Positions 25,376 through 34,287 of a stretch of DNA of 64,000 nucleotides are shown here, piece after piece. The notes beneath the pieces are model-generated. The model saw nothing but the letters and a program-made list of their open reading frames with translations. It did not search any database and was not told where the DNA came from. Position numbers and translations under genes: made by a program. The stretch lies in the NCBI GenBank assembly GCA_030813035.1, contig JAUSTV010000002.1; one strand, 5' to 3'. This stretch comes from Bacillus_BA fengqiuensis (lineage in GTDB: Bacteria > Bacillota > Bacilli > Bacillales > Bacillaceae_H). How positions within the stretch are numbered: the first letter of the stretch is position 1; each line of letters begins with the position of its first letter.

Positions 25376-25409
25376 TTTTCATCGTGTTTTCACCATTATT
25401 CCCTAGAAT
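25376..25409 (+). promoter_or_regulatory. Stress-regulon promoter 3 (htrA)
   Basis: TTTTCATCGT (25376) and TTTTCACCAT (25387), then TAGAAT at 25404; again 11 and 28 bases. The octamer resembles the TTTTCAYA repeats known to govern htrA and htrB in Bacillus subtilis under CssR control. Confidence 0.8.
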
Positions 25410-25452
25410 AGGATTCAGACAAAAGGAATTTTGTAAAAAGGAGATAGATAAA

Positions 25453-26691
25453 ATGAATTTGCATGAATATGAAACGAACAAACAACAAATGAAACAAAGA
25501 CGCTCTTTCCCGCCTTTGTTCGCATCCTTAACAGGGGCTATTGTCGGGAGCGTCGCTACTCTTTATTTAGCACCGGTAATAGGGATGGGCGGGATCATCC
25601 CTAATACCGAAAGCGTGGAAAAGGAACAAACAGCAATCGTAGAGCAAAGTGAATCTGCTGAAAACACGATATCCCTCCAGAAAACTTCAACAAATCCAAC
25701 TAGTATGGTCAATGCCATTGGAAATGTAACGGAAGCGGTAGTGGGGGTTATCAATATTCAACAACAGACCAATTATTTTTCTCAAGGTCCTCAAAGTTCT
25801 CAAGAACAAGGGAATGAGCAAGAGAGCGGAACGGGTTCGGGAGTGATTTTTAAAAAGTCCGGCGGCAGTGCTTATATTGTAACGAACAATCACGTGATTG
25901 AGGGAGCCAGCAAAGTGGAAATTTCTCTTTCTACGGGTGAGAGGATTGCTGCGGAAATCGTAGGTGCTGACCCGTTAACCGATTTAGCAGTGTTGAAAAT
26001 AGAGAGTAAATATGCGACAAAGGCAGCAGATTTTGGGGATTCCTCTTCGCTCCGTATCGGTGAGCAAGTAGCGGCAATTGGAAATCCGCTTGGATTGGAT
26101 TTATCGAGTACGGTTACTCAAGGAATTGTGAGCAGCGCGGATCGCACCATTCCTGTTTCCACGTCAGGAGGGGAATGGGACTTAAATGTGATCCAAACGG
26201 ATGCGGCCATTAACCCGGGGAACAGCGGCGGAGCATTAATTAACAGTGCCGGACAAGTAATCGGTATTAACAGTTTGAAAATTGCAGAAGACGGAGTAGA
26301 AGGCTTAGGCTTCGCGATTCCAAGTCAGGATGTCAAACCAATTATAGAGGATTTACTACAATATGGGGAAGTGAAGAGGCCATACTTGGGCGTAGGATTG
26401 CAGAGTCTAAGTGATTTTCCGTCAGCTGTTCAAGAGCAATTAAACTTGCCTGAAGATACGCAAGGCGGAGTAATCGTTACCTCGGTCGAACCTTCTTCTC
26501 CTGCAGCAAAGGCGGGATTCCAAATCAAGGACTTAATAACAACCGTCAACGGTACAAAAGTGAACAGTATTGGAGAATTAAGAAAATACATTTATACAGA
26601 AGCAAAGATTGGAGAGCAAATTAAAGTGGAGCTTTATCGGGACGGGAAGAAGATCAATGTATCCGTAAAAATGAGTGAAAAGGGAATGTAG
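25453..26691 (+). CDS. htrA: HtrA-like membrane serine protease
   Basis: The start is ATG 25453 behind AAAAGGAGA; the product is 412 residues. A cytoplasmic basic start and one membrane helix (about 24-50) anchor the enzyme. The trypsin-like domain has the triad in VTNNHVIEGA (His), LTDLAVLKI (Asp) and INPGNSGGALIN (Ser). One PDZ domain covers about 310-405 (PYLGVGLQSL, SPAAKAGFQIKDLI). HtrA degrades misfolded exported proteins at the outer face of the membrane. It has its own regulated promoter and leads into the glycosyltransferase genes 34 bases on. Confidence 0.93.
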   Translation: MNLHEYETNKQQMKQRRSFPPLFASLTGAIVGSVATLYLAPVIGMGGIIPNTESVEKEQTAIVEQSESAENTISLQKTSTNPTSMVNAIGNVTEAVVGVINIQQQTNYFSQGPQSSQEQGNEQESGTGSGVIFKKSGGSAYIVTNNHVIEGASKVEISLSTGERIAAEIVGADPLTDLAVLKIESKYATKAADFGDSSSLRIGEQVAAIGNPLGLDLSSTVTQGIVSSADRTIPVSTSGGEWDLNVIQTDAAINPGNSGGALINSAGQVIGINSLKIAEDGVEGLGFAIPSQDVKPIIEDLLQYGEVKRPYLGVGLQSLSDFPSAVQEQLNLPEDTQGGVIVTSVEPSSPAAKAGFQIKDLITTVNGTKVNSIGELRKYIYTEAKIGEQIKVELYRDGKKINVSVKMSEKGM

Positions 26692-26724
26692 TTTTATCAA
26701 TACGAAGGATAGGAGGCAAACGGC

Positions 26725-27690
26725 ATGGTCAAATACTCTATTATTATTCCTGTATATAATGAGGAGCTAGTGGTTCGTGAAACATATAAACGATTAAAAG
26801 CGGTGATGGAGCAGACGGACGGCCTATATGAGCTATTGTTTGTAAATGATGGCAGCAAGGATAAAACAATCGATATTTTAAAAGAGCTTTCTGTCAGGGA
26901 TGAGACGGTGAAATATTTAGATTTTTCCCGGAATTTTGGGCATCAAATTGCCATTACAGCCGGGATGGATTATGCGGCAGGAGAGGCTGTCGTCATTATC
27001 GATGCAGATTTGCAGGATCCGCCTGAACTCATTTTGGAGATGATCCAGAAATGGAAAGAGGGCTATGAGGTTGTATATGCTAAGCGAACGAAGCGAAAGG
27101 GAGAAACATTCTTTAAAAAGCAAACGGCCCATTTATTTTACCGTGTTTTACGGGCATCAACGGAGATTGATATTCCTCTGGATACAGGGGACTTCCGTCT
27201 AATTGATCGCAAGGTATGCGACCAATTAGTGAGTATGAAGGAAAGAAGCCGCTTTGTCCGGGGGCTAGTCAGCTGGGTAGGATTTAAGCAAACCGCCATT
27301 GAATACGAGCGGGATGAACGCCTGGCAGGAGAAACGAAATATCCACTCAAGAAAATGCTTCGCTTTTCAATGGATGGAATTACTTCTTTCTCTTATAAGC
27401 CGTTAAAGCTGGCCAGCATCTTAGGAATTTTTCTTTCATTTTCAAGTGTGATTTGGATGTTCATTGTTTTGTATTTGAAATTATTTACGGAATCGACGGT
27501 CACCGGTTGGTCTTCACTTCTCATGACGATGCTTTTCTTCAACGGGGTTGTGCTCGTGATGTTAGGTGTCATCGGTGAGTATATCGGAAGAATTTACGAT
27601 GAGGCCAAGGACCGCCCGCTATACATTCTTCAGGATAGCCGGAGAGTGGAACGGGAGAGCGAAAAGGTATCTCGTTATGCAAAGTATTAA
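26725..27690 (+). CDS. GT2 polyprenyl-phosphate glycosyltransferase (YkcC/DPM1-like)
   Basis: A 321-residue enzyme. The GT2 domain begins SIIIPVYNEELVVRETYKRL, followed by FVNDGSKDKT, IDADLQDPPE (metal-binding Asp) and DTGDFRLIDR. Two C-terminal membrane helices follow. Proteins of this type move a sugar from UDP- or GDP-sugar onto undecaprenyl phosphate on the inner face. B. subtilis YkcC, which lies beside YkcB and near htrA, is the closest relative I know. It overlaps the flippase gene by 14 bases. Confidence 0.9.
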   Translation: MVKYSIIIPVYNEELVVRETYKRLKAVMEQTDGLYELLFVNDGSKDKTIDILKELSVRDETVKYLDFSRNFGHQIAITAGMDYAAGEAVVIIDADLQDPPELILEMIQKWKEGYEVVYAKRTKRKGETFFKKQTAHLFYRVLRASTEIDIPLDTGDFRLIDRKVCDQLVSMKERSRFVRGLVSWVGFKQTAIEYERDERLAGETKYPLKKMLRFSMDGITSFSYKPLKLASILGIFLSFSSVIWMFIVLYLKLFTESTVTGWSSLLMTMLFFNGVVLVMLGVIGEYIGRIYDEAKDRPLYILQDSRRVERESEKVSRYAKY

Positions 27691-28093
27691 AGAAAAGGCC
27701 AACATATTATGGCGATTTTGTACGGTAGGAGTCGGCAATACATTGATTGATTTTGGGGTGTTTTTCCTTCTCACTGCTGGAGGAATCCCTTATCTTTTCG
27801 CGCAAGGGTGCTCCTATGCAGCCGGCATGGTGAACAGTTATGTATGGAATCGGGTGTGGACATTTCAAGTGAAAAAAAGAGCGGATATACGGGAGATGAT
27901 GCGATTTGTCATCGTCAATATAGGGGCATCCGGCATGACTTTCTTGCTTCTGTATATCCTTCAGGAAGGAGAGGGTTGGTCTATCTATTCGAGTAAAATG
28001 GCGGCGACCATTGGAGGCATTCTTATTACCTTTATAGCGAGTCGTTTTTGGGTGTTTCAAGAAGAAGCCAATAAAAGGAGAGAGCAAATATGA
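27677..28093 (+). CDS. GtrA-family membrane protein (probable sugar-lipid flippase)
   Basis: The ATG at 27677 lies within the end of the GT2 gene; the product is 138 residues with four membrane helices. FCTVGVGNTLIDFGVFFLL and VNSYVWNRVWTFQ are GtrA-family motifs (NTxxDFxxF and NxxWxRxWTF). GtrA/GtcA proteins are thought to flip polyprenyl-phosphate sugars. The direct overlap with a GT2 gene is the usual arrangement. Confidence 0.88.
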   Translation: MQSIKEKANILWRFCTVGVGNTLIDFGVFFLLTAGGIPYLFAQGCSYAAGMVNSYVWNRVWTFQVKKRADIREMMRFVIVNIGASGMTFLLLYILQEGEGWSIYSSKMAATIGGILITFIASRFWVFQEEANKRREQI

Positions 28094-28980
28094 AAATCAG
28101 AAAAGCGGTCATTCCTGCAGCCGGGTTAGGAACAAGGTTTTTGCCGGCAACGAAAGCACAGCCCAAAGAAATGCTGCCGATCGTCGATAAACCGGCCATT
28201 CAATATATTGTAGAAGAAGCCGTTCAGTCCGGCATTGAAAGCATCATTATCGTGACGGGGCGGAATAAACGTTCCATTGAAGATCACTTTGACCGCTCAG
28301 TTGAATTAGAACAGACTTTATCAGAGAAAGGGAAATCTGATGTCTTACGGGAAGTGCAGGGGATTGCTAATATGGCTAACATTCACTACATCAGACAAAA
28401 AGAGCCGTTAGGGTTAGGGCATGCGATTTTATGTGCCCGGCAATTTATCGGAGATGAACCGTTTGCCGTTCTGTTAGGCGACGATATTATGATATCTGAG
28501 AAGCCGGCATTGAAGCAGTTAATTGATGTATTTGAAGAATACAATACGGAAGTGGTAGGGGTTCAGGCTGTTGAACCAGCTGAAGTAAACAAGTACGGGA
28601 TCATCCATCCGTCCAATCAAAACGGGAATGTGTATGAAGTTCAGGATTTAGTAGAGAAGCCTGCTCTTGAGGAAGCACCGTCTCAAATCGCGGTGATGGG
28701 AAGGTATATTTTAAAGTCTTCGATTTTCCCCGTTTTGCAAACAATCGGCAGGGGAGCTGGAAATGAGATTCAATTGACAGATGCGTTAAGAGAACTTTGC
28801 AGAAATGAAGCGATTCACGCTCTTCAACTGGAAGGAAATCGTTTTGATATTGGAGATAAATTGGGCTACTTAAAAGCAAGTACGGAGATGGGACTGCAGA
28901 GAGAAGAAATGAGAGTCCAGCTGTTGTCGTATTTAGAAAGTGTGTTAAAGAGAGAGGCCGAAAGGGGGATTTTACAATGA
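28090..28980 (+). CDS. galU: UTP-glucose-1-phosphate uridylyltransferase
   Basis: It makes UDP-glucose from glucose-1-phosphate and UTP. The 296 residues begin KIRKAVIPAAGLGTRFLPAT KAQPKEMLPIVDKP in the usual nucleotidyltransferase pattern; GLGHAILCARQFIGDEPFAV and LLGDD follow. ATGA overlaps join it to gtrA upstream and galE downstream, so all are one operon. A plasmid copy next to transferases suggests a dedicated sugar supply. Confidence 0.95.
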   Translation: MKIRKAVIPAAGLGTRFLPATKAQPKEMLPIVDKPAIQYIVEEAVQSGIESIIIVTGRNKRSIEDHFDRSVELEQTLSEKGKSDVLREVQGIANMANIHYIRQKEPLGLGHAILCARQFIGDEPFAVLLGDDIMISEKPALKQLIDVFEEYNTEVVGVQAVEPAEVNKYGIIHPSNQNGNVYEVQDLVEKPALEEAPSQIAVMGRYILKSSIFPVLQTIGRGAGNEIQLTDALRELCRNEAIHALQLEGNRFDIGDKLGYLKASTEMGLQREEMRVQLLSYLESVLKREAERGILQ

Positions 28981-29981
28981 AATCTATTCTTGTAACAGGG
29001 GGAGCCGGTTATATCGGGAGCCATACCGTATTAGAGTTACAAAAACAAAACATTCCTGTCGTTGTACTGGATAACTTATCAACAGGGCATCGGGAGGCGG
29101 TCCAAGCATCTCATTTTTACGAAGGCGATATTGCCGACCATCAATTGGTGAAAGAGATTATCAAAAAGCATCATATCAATGCGGTCATCCATTTTGCAGC
29201 TAAAAGTCTAGTATCCGAATCTGTCCAAAAGCCGGATCTTTACTTTAGGGAAAATACGATGAAATCATGTTCATTTTTCGAAAATGTGATTCGCGAGGGA
29301 GTCAAGCACATTGTTTTTTCATCTACTGCAGCGGTGTATGGAGCGGCTCATCACAAGTTAATAAAGGAAACGGATTTATTGCAGCCCGTTAATCCTTACG
29401 GGGAATCTAAATGGATGGTCGAAAAATATTTACAGTGGGTAGGGAGAGTACATGATGTAAAATGGACGGCTCTTCGTTATTTCAATGCAGCCGGAGCTTC
29501 ACTCGAAGGAACCATTGGAGAGGATCACCAGCCGGAAAGTCATCTTATTCCCCTTGTTTTACGGACGGCATTAGGCAGGAGGGAATATATTGCTGTCTAT
29601 GGCGATGACTATCCTACTCTCGATGGGACTTGTATTCGGGACTATATCCATGTTCTGGATTTGGCCCAAGCCCATATACTAGCTCTCAATGCTCTGTATG
29701 AAAATCATTCTAAGCAAAATGTTTATAATGTGGGAACAGGCTTTGGCCATTCTGTAACAGATATTATTGAGGAAGCAGAACGGATAACGGGAAGAGTGAT
29801 CGCTAGGAAGATTGAGTCGCGAAGAGCAGGCGATCCCCCGGTACTGGTAGCTGACAGTCAAAATCTTCAGCGACATTTAGGATGGAAACCTAAATACAGC
29901 GATTTACAAACGATTATCCAAAGTGCCTGGAGATGGCATTTGGCTCATCCGAATGGTTATGAAAAAAAGCAATTTGTTTAA
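28977..29981 (+). CDS. galE: UDP-glucose 4-epimerase
   Basis: It interconverts UDP-glucose and UDP-galactose (or the N-acetyl forms). The 334-residue SDR protein has the NAD motif GGAGYIGSH, catalytic FSSTAAVYG and YGESK (Tyr/Lys pair), and ALRYFNAAGA. With galU it would supply UDP-galactose to the GT2 enzyme, pointing to galactose as the sugar being attached. That is inference. Confidence 0.95.
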   Translation: MKSILVTGGAGYIGSHTVLELQKQNIPVVVLDNLSTGHREAVQASHFYEGDIADHQLVKEIIKKHHINAVIHFAAKSLVSESVQKPDLYFRENTMKSCSFFENVIREGVKHIVFSSTAAVYGAAHHKLIKETDLLQPVNPYGESKWMVEKYLQWVGRVHDVKWTALRYFNAAGASLEGTIGEDHQPESHLIPLVLRTALGRREYIAVYGDDYPTLDGTCIRDYIHVLDLAQAHILALNALYENHSKQNVYNVGTGFGHSVTDIIEEAERITGRVIARKIESRRAGDPPVLVADSQNLQRHLGWKPKYSDLQTIIQSAWRWHLAHPNGYEKKQFV

Positions 29982-30196
29982 ATGGATTACTAGAGCTCAT
30001 ATATCATCGCCAAGCGGTAGAAGGGTGAAAGTGTTTTTACCGTTTTATCTATGGCATGAAGAAATTACGAACAATCAAAAGAAGTGCAACTTGAATAAAG
30101 ACGGTTGGTTCTGGTGTAAATCTTTAATTCTATCAGACTATGAATGAAAATATAAGATTAGGATCCAATATTTTCAAAAAGGAGTAGAAATGAAAT

Positions 30197-32389
30197 ATGA
30201 ACATGAAGGTTAAGGGAAGGATTGATTTCTTCTTAGTAGGAATTATTGTTTTATCATTTTTTCTGAACTTTTATCAGTTGAAAGATGCAGGATCAAACAC
30301 GTACTACACCGTAGCAGTTAAAAGTATGTTAACAAGCTTTCATACCTTTTTCTATGCATCCTTTGATCCAGCTGGATTTATTACCGTGGATAAGCCTCCT
30401 GTGGCGTTATGGATTCAAACCCTCAGTGCGTATCTCTTTGGATTAAGCGATTTTAGTGTTCTCTTGCCTGAAGCACTGGCAGGTGTGATTTCCGTTTGGT
30501 TGATGTATATCATTGTTAAGCCCAAATTTGGCCGTATAGCTGCTTTACTATCAAGCTTGGTATTAGCATGTTCGCCGATTTTCGTTGCTGTGGTCCGTAC
30601 AAATAATGTAGACAGTATTCTTATTTTAACGTTATTGATTGCTACGTGGGCTTTAATGAAATCGGTGGAAAAACAAAAAGTTGGATGGCTGATTCTGAGT
30701 GTAGCGCTTGTTGGTGTCGGCTTTAATATTAAAATGCTTCAAGCTTATATGGTATTGCCTGCTTTTTATCTTTTTTACTTGATTGCTGTAAAGGTCAAGT
30801 GGACAAAACGTATTGTTCATCTAGTGATGGCTACTATTGTATTGGCTTCTGTTTCCCTGTCATGGCCGCTGGTGGTTGAGTTAACACCTGAAGATGAACG
30901 TCCGTATATTGGGGGAAGCGAGACCAATTCCGCTATCGAACTTGCTCTTGGATATAATGGGGTTTCACGTTTAACAGGGCAAAATGGACCTGGTGGCGGC
31001 GGTACGCAGGGAACGGGCCAGCAGGATGATAAACAACAAAATCAACAAGAGGATAACAGCCAACAAGATGGGAACGAGTTGGATGGAAATCAGCAAGAGA
31101 ATCTTCCTTCTGGTTTGCAAAATACAGATCCTGACGAATTAGAAGAATTACAGAAACAGTTTGGTAATAACGGCCCTCCTGGAGATATGCCAGATGATGG
31201 ACGCGGCGGCCAAGGTCAGGGAATGAGCGGCATGTTCGGTACAGGAGATCCTGGAGTATTGCGTCTTTTTTCTACAGAATTATCAGGTCAAATCAGCTTT
31301 TTGCTTCCTTTTGCCCTGTTTGGGGTAATTGCGCTTTCGGTACATTTCTTTAGAAAAAGAGAATGGGACATACAGCATAAATTCGCTCTGTTTTGGGTAG
31401 CATGGCTCATTCCGATGATGGTATTTTTCAGCATCGCCAAGTTTTTCCATCAATACTACTTAAGTATGATGGGCCCAGCTATTGCAGCGCTGGTTGGAAT
31501 CGGTTGGACCGTTTTATGGCATCAATATAAGGAGAAAAAAGGCTGGGAAAGCTGGTTGCTTCCTGTATCCGTCCTGGCAACCTTTTTGTTTGAAGCCCTA
31601 ATTATTTATCAAAATAAAGATTCTGTTTCTCAAGGCTGGTTGGCAGGGGCCATCGCTGGAGGAATCTTCTTCTCTACCATTTTAGTTGTTATGAAAAAGA
31701 AAGAGAAAGTGTCCTTTTATCTTTCCGTTGCCGGAGTGCTTGCCCTTCTTGTCATTCCTTTATACTGGACATGGATTACCATTCATAAAGAAGGAAATTC
31801 AATGACACCAATTGCCGGTCCAAGCAGTGAATTTGGAAGAATGATGGGTGCTAATATGGGAGGTTCGAACGGTGGACCTGGAGGACAAATGGACGGCGGT
31901 GCAAACTCTTCAGAAAGCAGTTCGAATAACAGTCAAAGTGAAGAAAATACAGATTCAGCGGTCCGGTCGGATAACAGACAGCCTGGAGGTCAAGGTAGAG
32001 GTCCAATGGAAACGTTGGATACTAAATTGCTTTCCTATCTGGAGAAAAACTATGATGGCGAGAAATGGTTTTTAGCTGTACCAAGTGCCCAGTCAGCCTA
32101 TTCATTTATGCTGAATACAGATTATGCAGTAATGGCAATGGGCGGATTTTCAGGATCGGACCAGGTCCTTACTTCGGAAAAACTAGAAGAAATGACGAAA
32201 AACGGAGAAATAAAATATTTCTTAATTGGTGGTGACGGAAGACCGGGCCAAAGCGAATCCGCTACCGAATGGATTAAAGAGAATTGTGAAGAAGTACCAA
32301 GTAGTGAGTGGCAATCTGAACAGCAAACGGAAAGCCAGCAGCCATTCAATATGAATCAAACGATGAAGCTGTATAAGTATAAAGGATAA
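30197..32389 (+). CDS. GT39-type membrane glycosyltransferase (YkcB/ArnT-like)
   Basis: A 730-residue protein. The N-terminal half has many membrane helices with the PMT_2 signature (SFDPAGFITVDKPPVALWIQ, with the acidic active-site loop DKPPV). Extracytoplasmic Gln/Gly/Asn-rich insertions lie at about 255-345 and 545-600. The C-terminal 110 residues form a soluble domain. Members take sugar from undecaprenyl-phosphate-sugar on the outer face and add it to an envelope acceptor. It follows the GT2, GtrA, GalU and GalE genes and completes the route. Confidence 0.88.
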   Translation: MNMKVKGRIDFFLVGIIVLSFFLNFYQLKDAGSNTYYTVAVKSMLTSFHTFFYASFDPAGFITVDKPPVALWIQTLSAYLFGLSDFSVLLPEALAGVISVWLMYIIVKPKFGRIAALLSSLVLACSPIFVAVVRTNNVDSILILTLLIATWALMKSVEKQKVGWLILSVALVGVGFNIKMLQAYMVLPAFYLFYLIAVKVKWTKRIVHLVMATIVLASVSLSWPLVVELTPEDERPYIGGSETNSAIELALGYNGVSRLTGQNGPGGGGTQGTGQQDDKQQNQQEDNSQQDGNELDGNQQENLPSGLQNTDPDELEELQKQFGNNGPPGDMPDDGRGGQGQGMSGMFGTGDPGVLRLFSTELSGQISFLLPFALFGVIALSVHFFRKREWDIQHKFALFWVAWLIPMMVFFSIAKFFHQYYLSMMGPAIAALVGIGWTVLWHQYKEKKGWESWLLPVSVLATFLFEALIIYQNKDSVSQGWLAGAIAGGIFFSTILVVMKKKEKVSFYLSVAGVLALLVIPLYWTWITIHKEGNSMTPIAGPSSEFGRMMGANMGGSNGGPGGQMDGGANSSESSSNNSQSEENTDSAVRSDNRQPGGQGRGPMETLDTKLLSYLEKNYDGEKWFLAVPSAQSAYSFMLNTDYAVMAMGGFSGSDQVLTSEKLEEMTKNGEIKYFLIGGDGRPGQSESATEWIKENCEEVPSSEWQSEQQTESQQPFNMNQTMKLYKYKG

Positions 32390-32532
32390 AAGAGGGACCG
32401 GTACAAACTTTTAAACTATTAGGTAAGAAATCTATAAAGAAACCTTCTGATGTATATGTCATCAATATCCTTAGTGCAGATGGTAAGGAACATAATGCTA
32501 AAATTGATGCAAAAACGGGTGAGAGTTGCTAA
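32390..32532 (+). pseudogene. PepSY-domain fragment
   Basis: An open frame directly after the GT39 stop reads PVQTFKLLGKKSIKKPSDVY, then VINILSADGKEHNAKIDAKT and GESC. The pattern VYxVxxxSxDGKxxxxxIDxKTG is the end of a PepSY domain. There is no start codon or ribosome-binding site, so it is a 3' remnant, probably left when the IS element or another event removed the rest. Confidence 0.6.
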
Positions 32533-32566
32533 TTATTTAACGGTTATAAAGGTTCTATCTTAAAGA

Positions 32567-32597
32567 AAAGACTCTAAGAATCATTCCTTAGAGTCTT
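32567..32597 (+). terminator. Stem-loop after the glycosylation operon
   Basis: GACTCTAAG pairs with CTTAGAGTC. The T run after it is replaced by the end of the IS element, so the original terminator may have been cut by the insertion. Confidence 0.55.
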
Positions 32598-32686
32598 CAG
32601 ACTGTAGACAAACTCGAAGAAATCGAGTTTGCCTGCAGTCTTTTTTATTTTACAATAGAAGTACTACATAACTTGAGGTGACAGAC

Positions 32687-34045
32687 ATGCTTTCGAAACA
32701 CAATCCCATTCAACGAGATCAGATGGAGATGATTACGTTAGATCAATTGGTACCGGCAAACCACTTGGTTCGCAAAATAGAGGCAGCCATTGATTTTTCG
32801 TTTATCTATGACTTGGTGAAGGATATGTATTCAGAAATAGGCGGCCCAAGTATTGATCCAGTGATCTTAATTAAATTGACTTTCATTCAATACAGCTTTG
32901 GTATTCGGTCGATGCGCCAGACCATTGAACAAGTGGAAATCAATATGGCCTATCGCTGGTTCCTAGGTTATGGTTTTCATGATAAAGTGCCCCATTTCTC
33001 CACGTTCGGAAAAAACTATGAGCGCCGTTTTAAAGACACGGATCTGTTTGAACAAATCTTCTGTCGTATAGTAAAGGAAGCTGCCGAGAAAAAACTGATT
33101 AGTGCCGAGCACGTTTTCGTTGATTCTACCCATGTCAAAGCGAGTGCGAATAAGCGCAAATTTGAAAAGAAAGTGGTCCGCAAAGAGACACGCGCGTATC
33201 AGGCACGCCTTCAGGAAGAGATTAACCAGGACCGGGAAGATCACGGGAAAAAACCGTTTCCACCGGATAAATTCGAGAAGGAAGAGAAGAAAGAAATCAA
33301 AGAAAGTACCACCGATCCAGAGAGTGGTTACTATGTGAAAGACGAACGCACGAAGCAGTTCGCCTATTCTTTTCACGCAGCCGCCGACCGCAACGGTTTT
33401 GTGCTTGGCGCCATGGTCACGCCCGGAAACACACACGACAGCCAGATATTAGAGCCATTGGTAGAAAAAGTCATGAAGAAAGTCGGAAAGCCTGAAGCTG
33501 TGGCCGCAGATGCAGCTTATAAAACACCTGCGATTACAAGGTACTTATTTAAAAATGAAATCACACCTGTCTTACCTTACACCCGGCCACGTACAAAAGA
33601 AGGCTTCTTCCGAAAGCATGACTATGTGTACGATGAACACTTCGACTGTTACCTTTGTCCGGCAGGGGAAGTGCTGAACTACTCGACAACGAATAAAGAA
33701 GGGTATCGTGAGTACAAATCACCGAAACAGGTCTGTGCAGCCTGTCCATTTTTGGCCAAATGTACCGAAAGTAAAGACCATCAAAAAGTGGTGACACGTC
33801 ACATTTGGCAGGAACACGTGGAAGAAGCAGACCATCTTCGCCACCAAGAAGAGGTCAAATCTATTTATGCGAAACGCAAAGAAACGATTGAGCGTGTATT
33901 CGCAGACGCAAAAGAAAAGCATGGCATGCGTTGGACAACGTTAAGGGGACTTAAAAAATTGTCTATGCAGGCGATGCTTACTTTCGCTGCCATGAATTTG
34001 AAGAAAATGGCCAACTGGACTTGGCAAGGTCCAAAAATGGCCTAA
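32687..34045 (+). CDS. IS1182-family DDE transposase
   Basis: The start is ATG 32687, six bases after GAGGTG; the product is 452 residues and looks intact. The DUF772-type N-terminus (DQLVPANHLVRKIEAAIDF, then IGGPSIDPVILIKLTFIQY) precedes the DDE core: FVDSTHVKASANK (Asp), VAADAAYKTPAI (Asp) and ERVFADAKEKHGMRWTTLRG (Glu). A CxxCP zinc-like motif (CAACPFLAKC) lies between. Intact coding suggests recent activity. Confidence 0.95.
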   Translation: MLSKHNPIQRDQMEMITLDQLVPANHLVRKIEAAIDFSFIYDLVKDMYSEIGGPSIDPVILIKLTFIQYSFGIRSMRQTIEQVEINMAYRWFLGYGFHDKVPHFSTFGKNYERRFKDTDLFEQIFCRIVKEAAEKKLISAEHVFVDSTHVKASANKRKFEKKVVRKETRAYQARLQEEINQDREDHGKKPFPPDKFEKEEKKEIKESTTDPESGYYVKDERTKQFAYSFHAAADRNGFVLGAMVTPGNTHDSQILEPLVEKVMKKVGKPEAVAADAAYKTPAITRYLFKNEITPVLPYTRPRTKEGFFRKHDYVYDEHFDCYLCPAGEVLNYSTTNKEGYREYKSPKQVCAACPFLAKCTESKDHQKVVTRHIWQEHVEEADHLRHQEEVKSIYAKRKETIERVFADAKEKHGMRWTTLRGLKKLSMQAMLTFAAMNLKKMANWTWQGPKMA

Positions 34046-34104
34046 ATGATGAACTCGGAGAGGTTTGTCATTCTCTTAAATAGCTTCAAATCCAACAAAA
34101 AGCC

Positions 34105-34143
34105 AAAAAGGGGTTCGGAATGAGACCATTCCGAACCCCTTTT
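34105..34143 (+). terminator. Terminator inside the right end of the IS
   Basis: AAAAGGGGTTCGGAATG pairs with CATTCCGAACCCCTTTT and ends in TTTT. It ends the transposase transcript. Confidence 0.85.
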
Positions 34144-34221
34144 GTCGACAAACTGAACTCACCTATTGATAGGTGAGTTTTCTTACGAAAAGAAATTTAA
34201 ATAGTTTTTAAGTCTCGTTAT

Positions 34222-34255
34222 TTTTCATCGTTTTTTCATTTTACTTTACTAAAAT
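34222..34255 (+). promoter_or_regulatory. Stress-regulon promoter 4 (His-rich protein and pspA)
   Basis: TTTTCATCGT (34222) and TTTTCATTTT (34233), then TAAAAT at 34250. The 11- and 28-base spacings are the same as in the three other promoters, although the IS element now lies between this unit and the rest. Confidence 0.8.
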
Positions 34256-34287
34256 TCTAGTATCAAGAGATGAAAGGAGGAGAAAGA

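Larger units (their letters stand above)
32603..34150 (+). mobile_element. IS1182-family insertion sequence
   Basis: The element carries one intact transposase gene. Proposed ends are TGTAGACAAA at 32603 and its imperfect inverted partner TGTCGACAAA (minus strand) ending at 34150. Strong hairpins lie inside both ends (32599-32642 and 34105-34143), which would keep outside transcription from entering. No clear target-site duplication is seen. It separates the glycosyltransferase genes from the His-rich/PspA pair. Confidence 0.75.

Noticed and set aside
29923..30147. 74-codon frame overlapping the end of galE
   Set aside because: It shares bases with galE in another frame, has no ribosome-binding site and resembles nothing.
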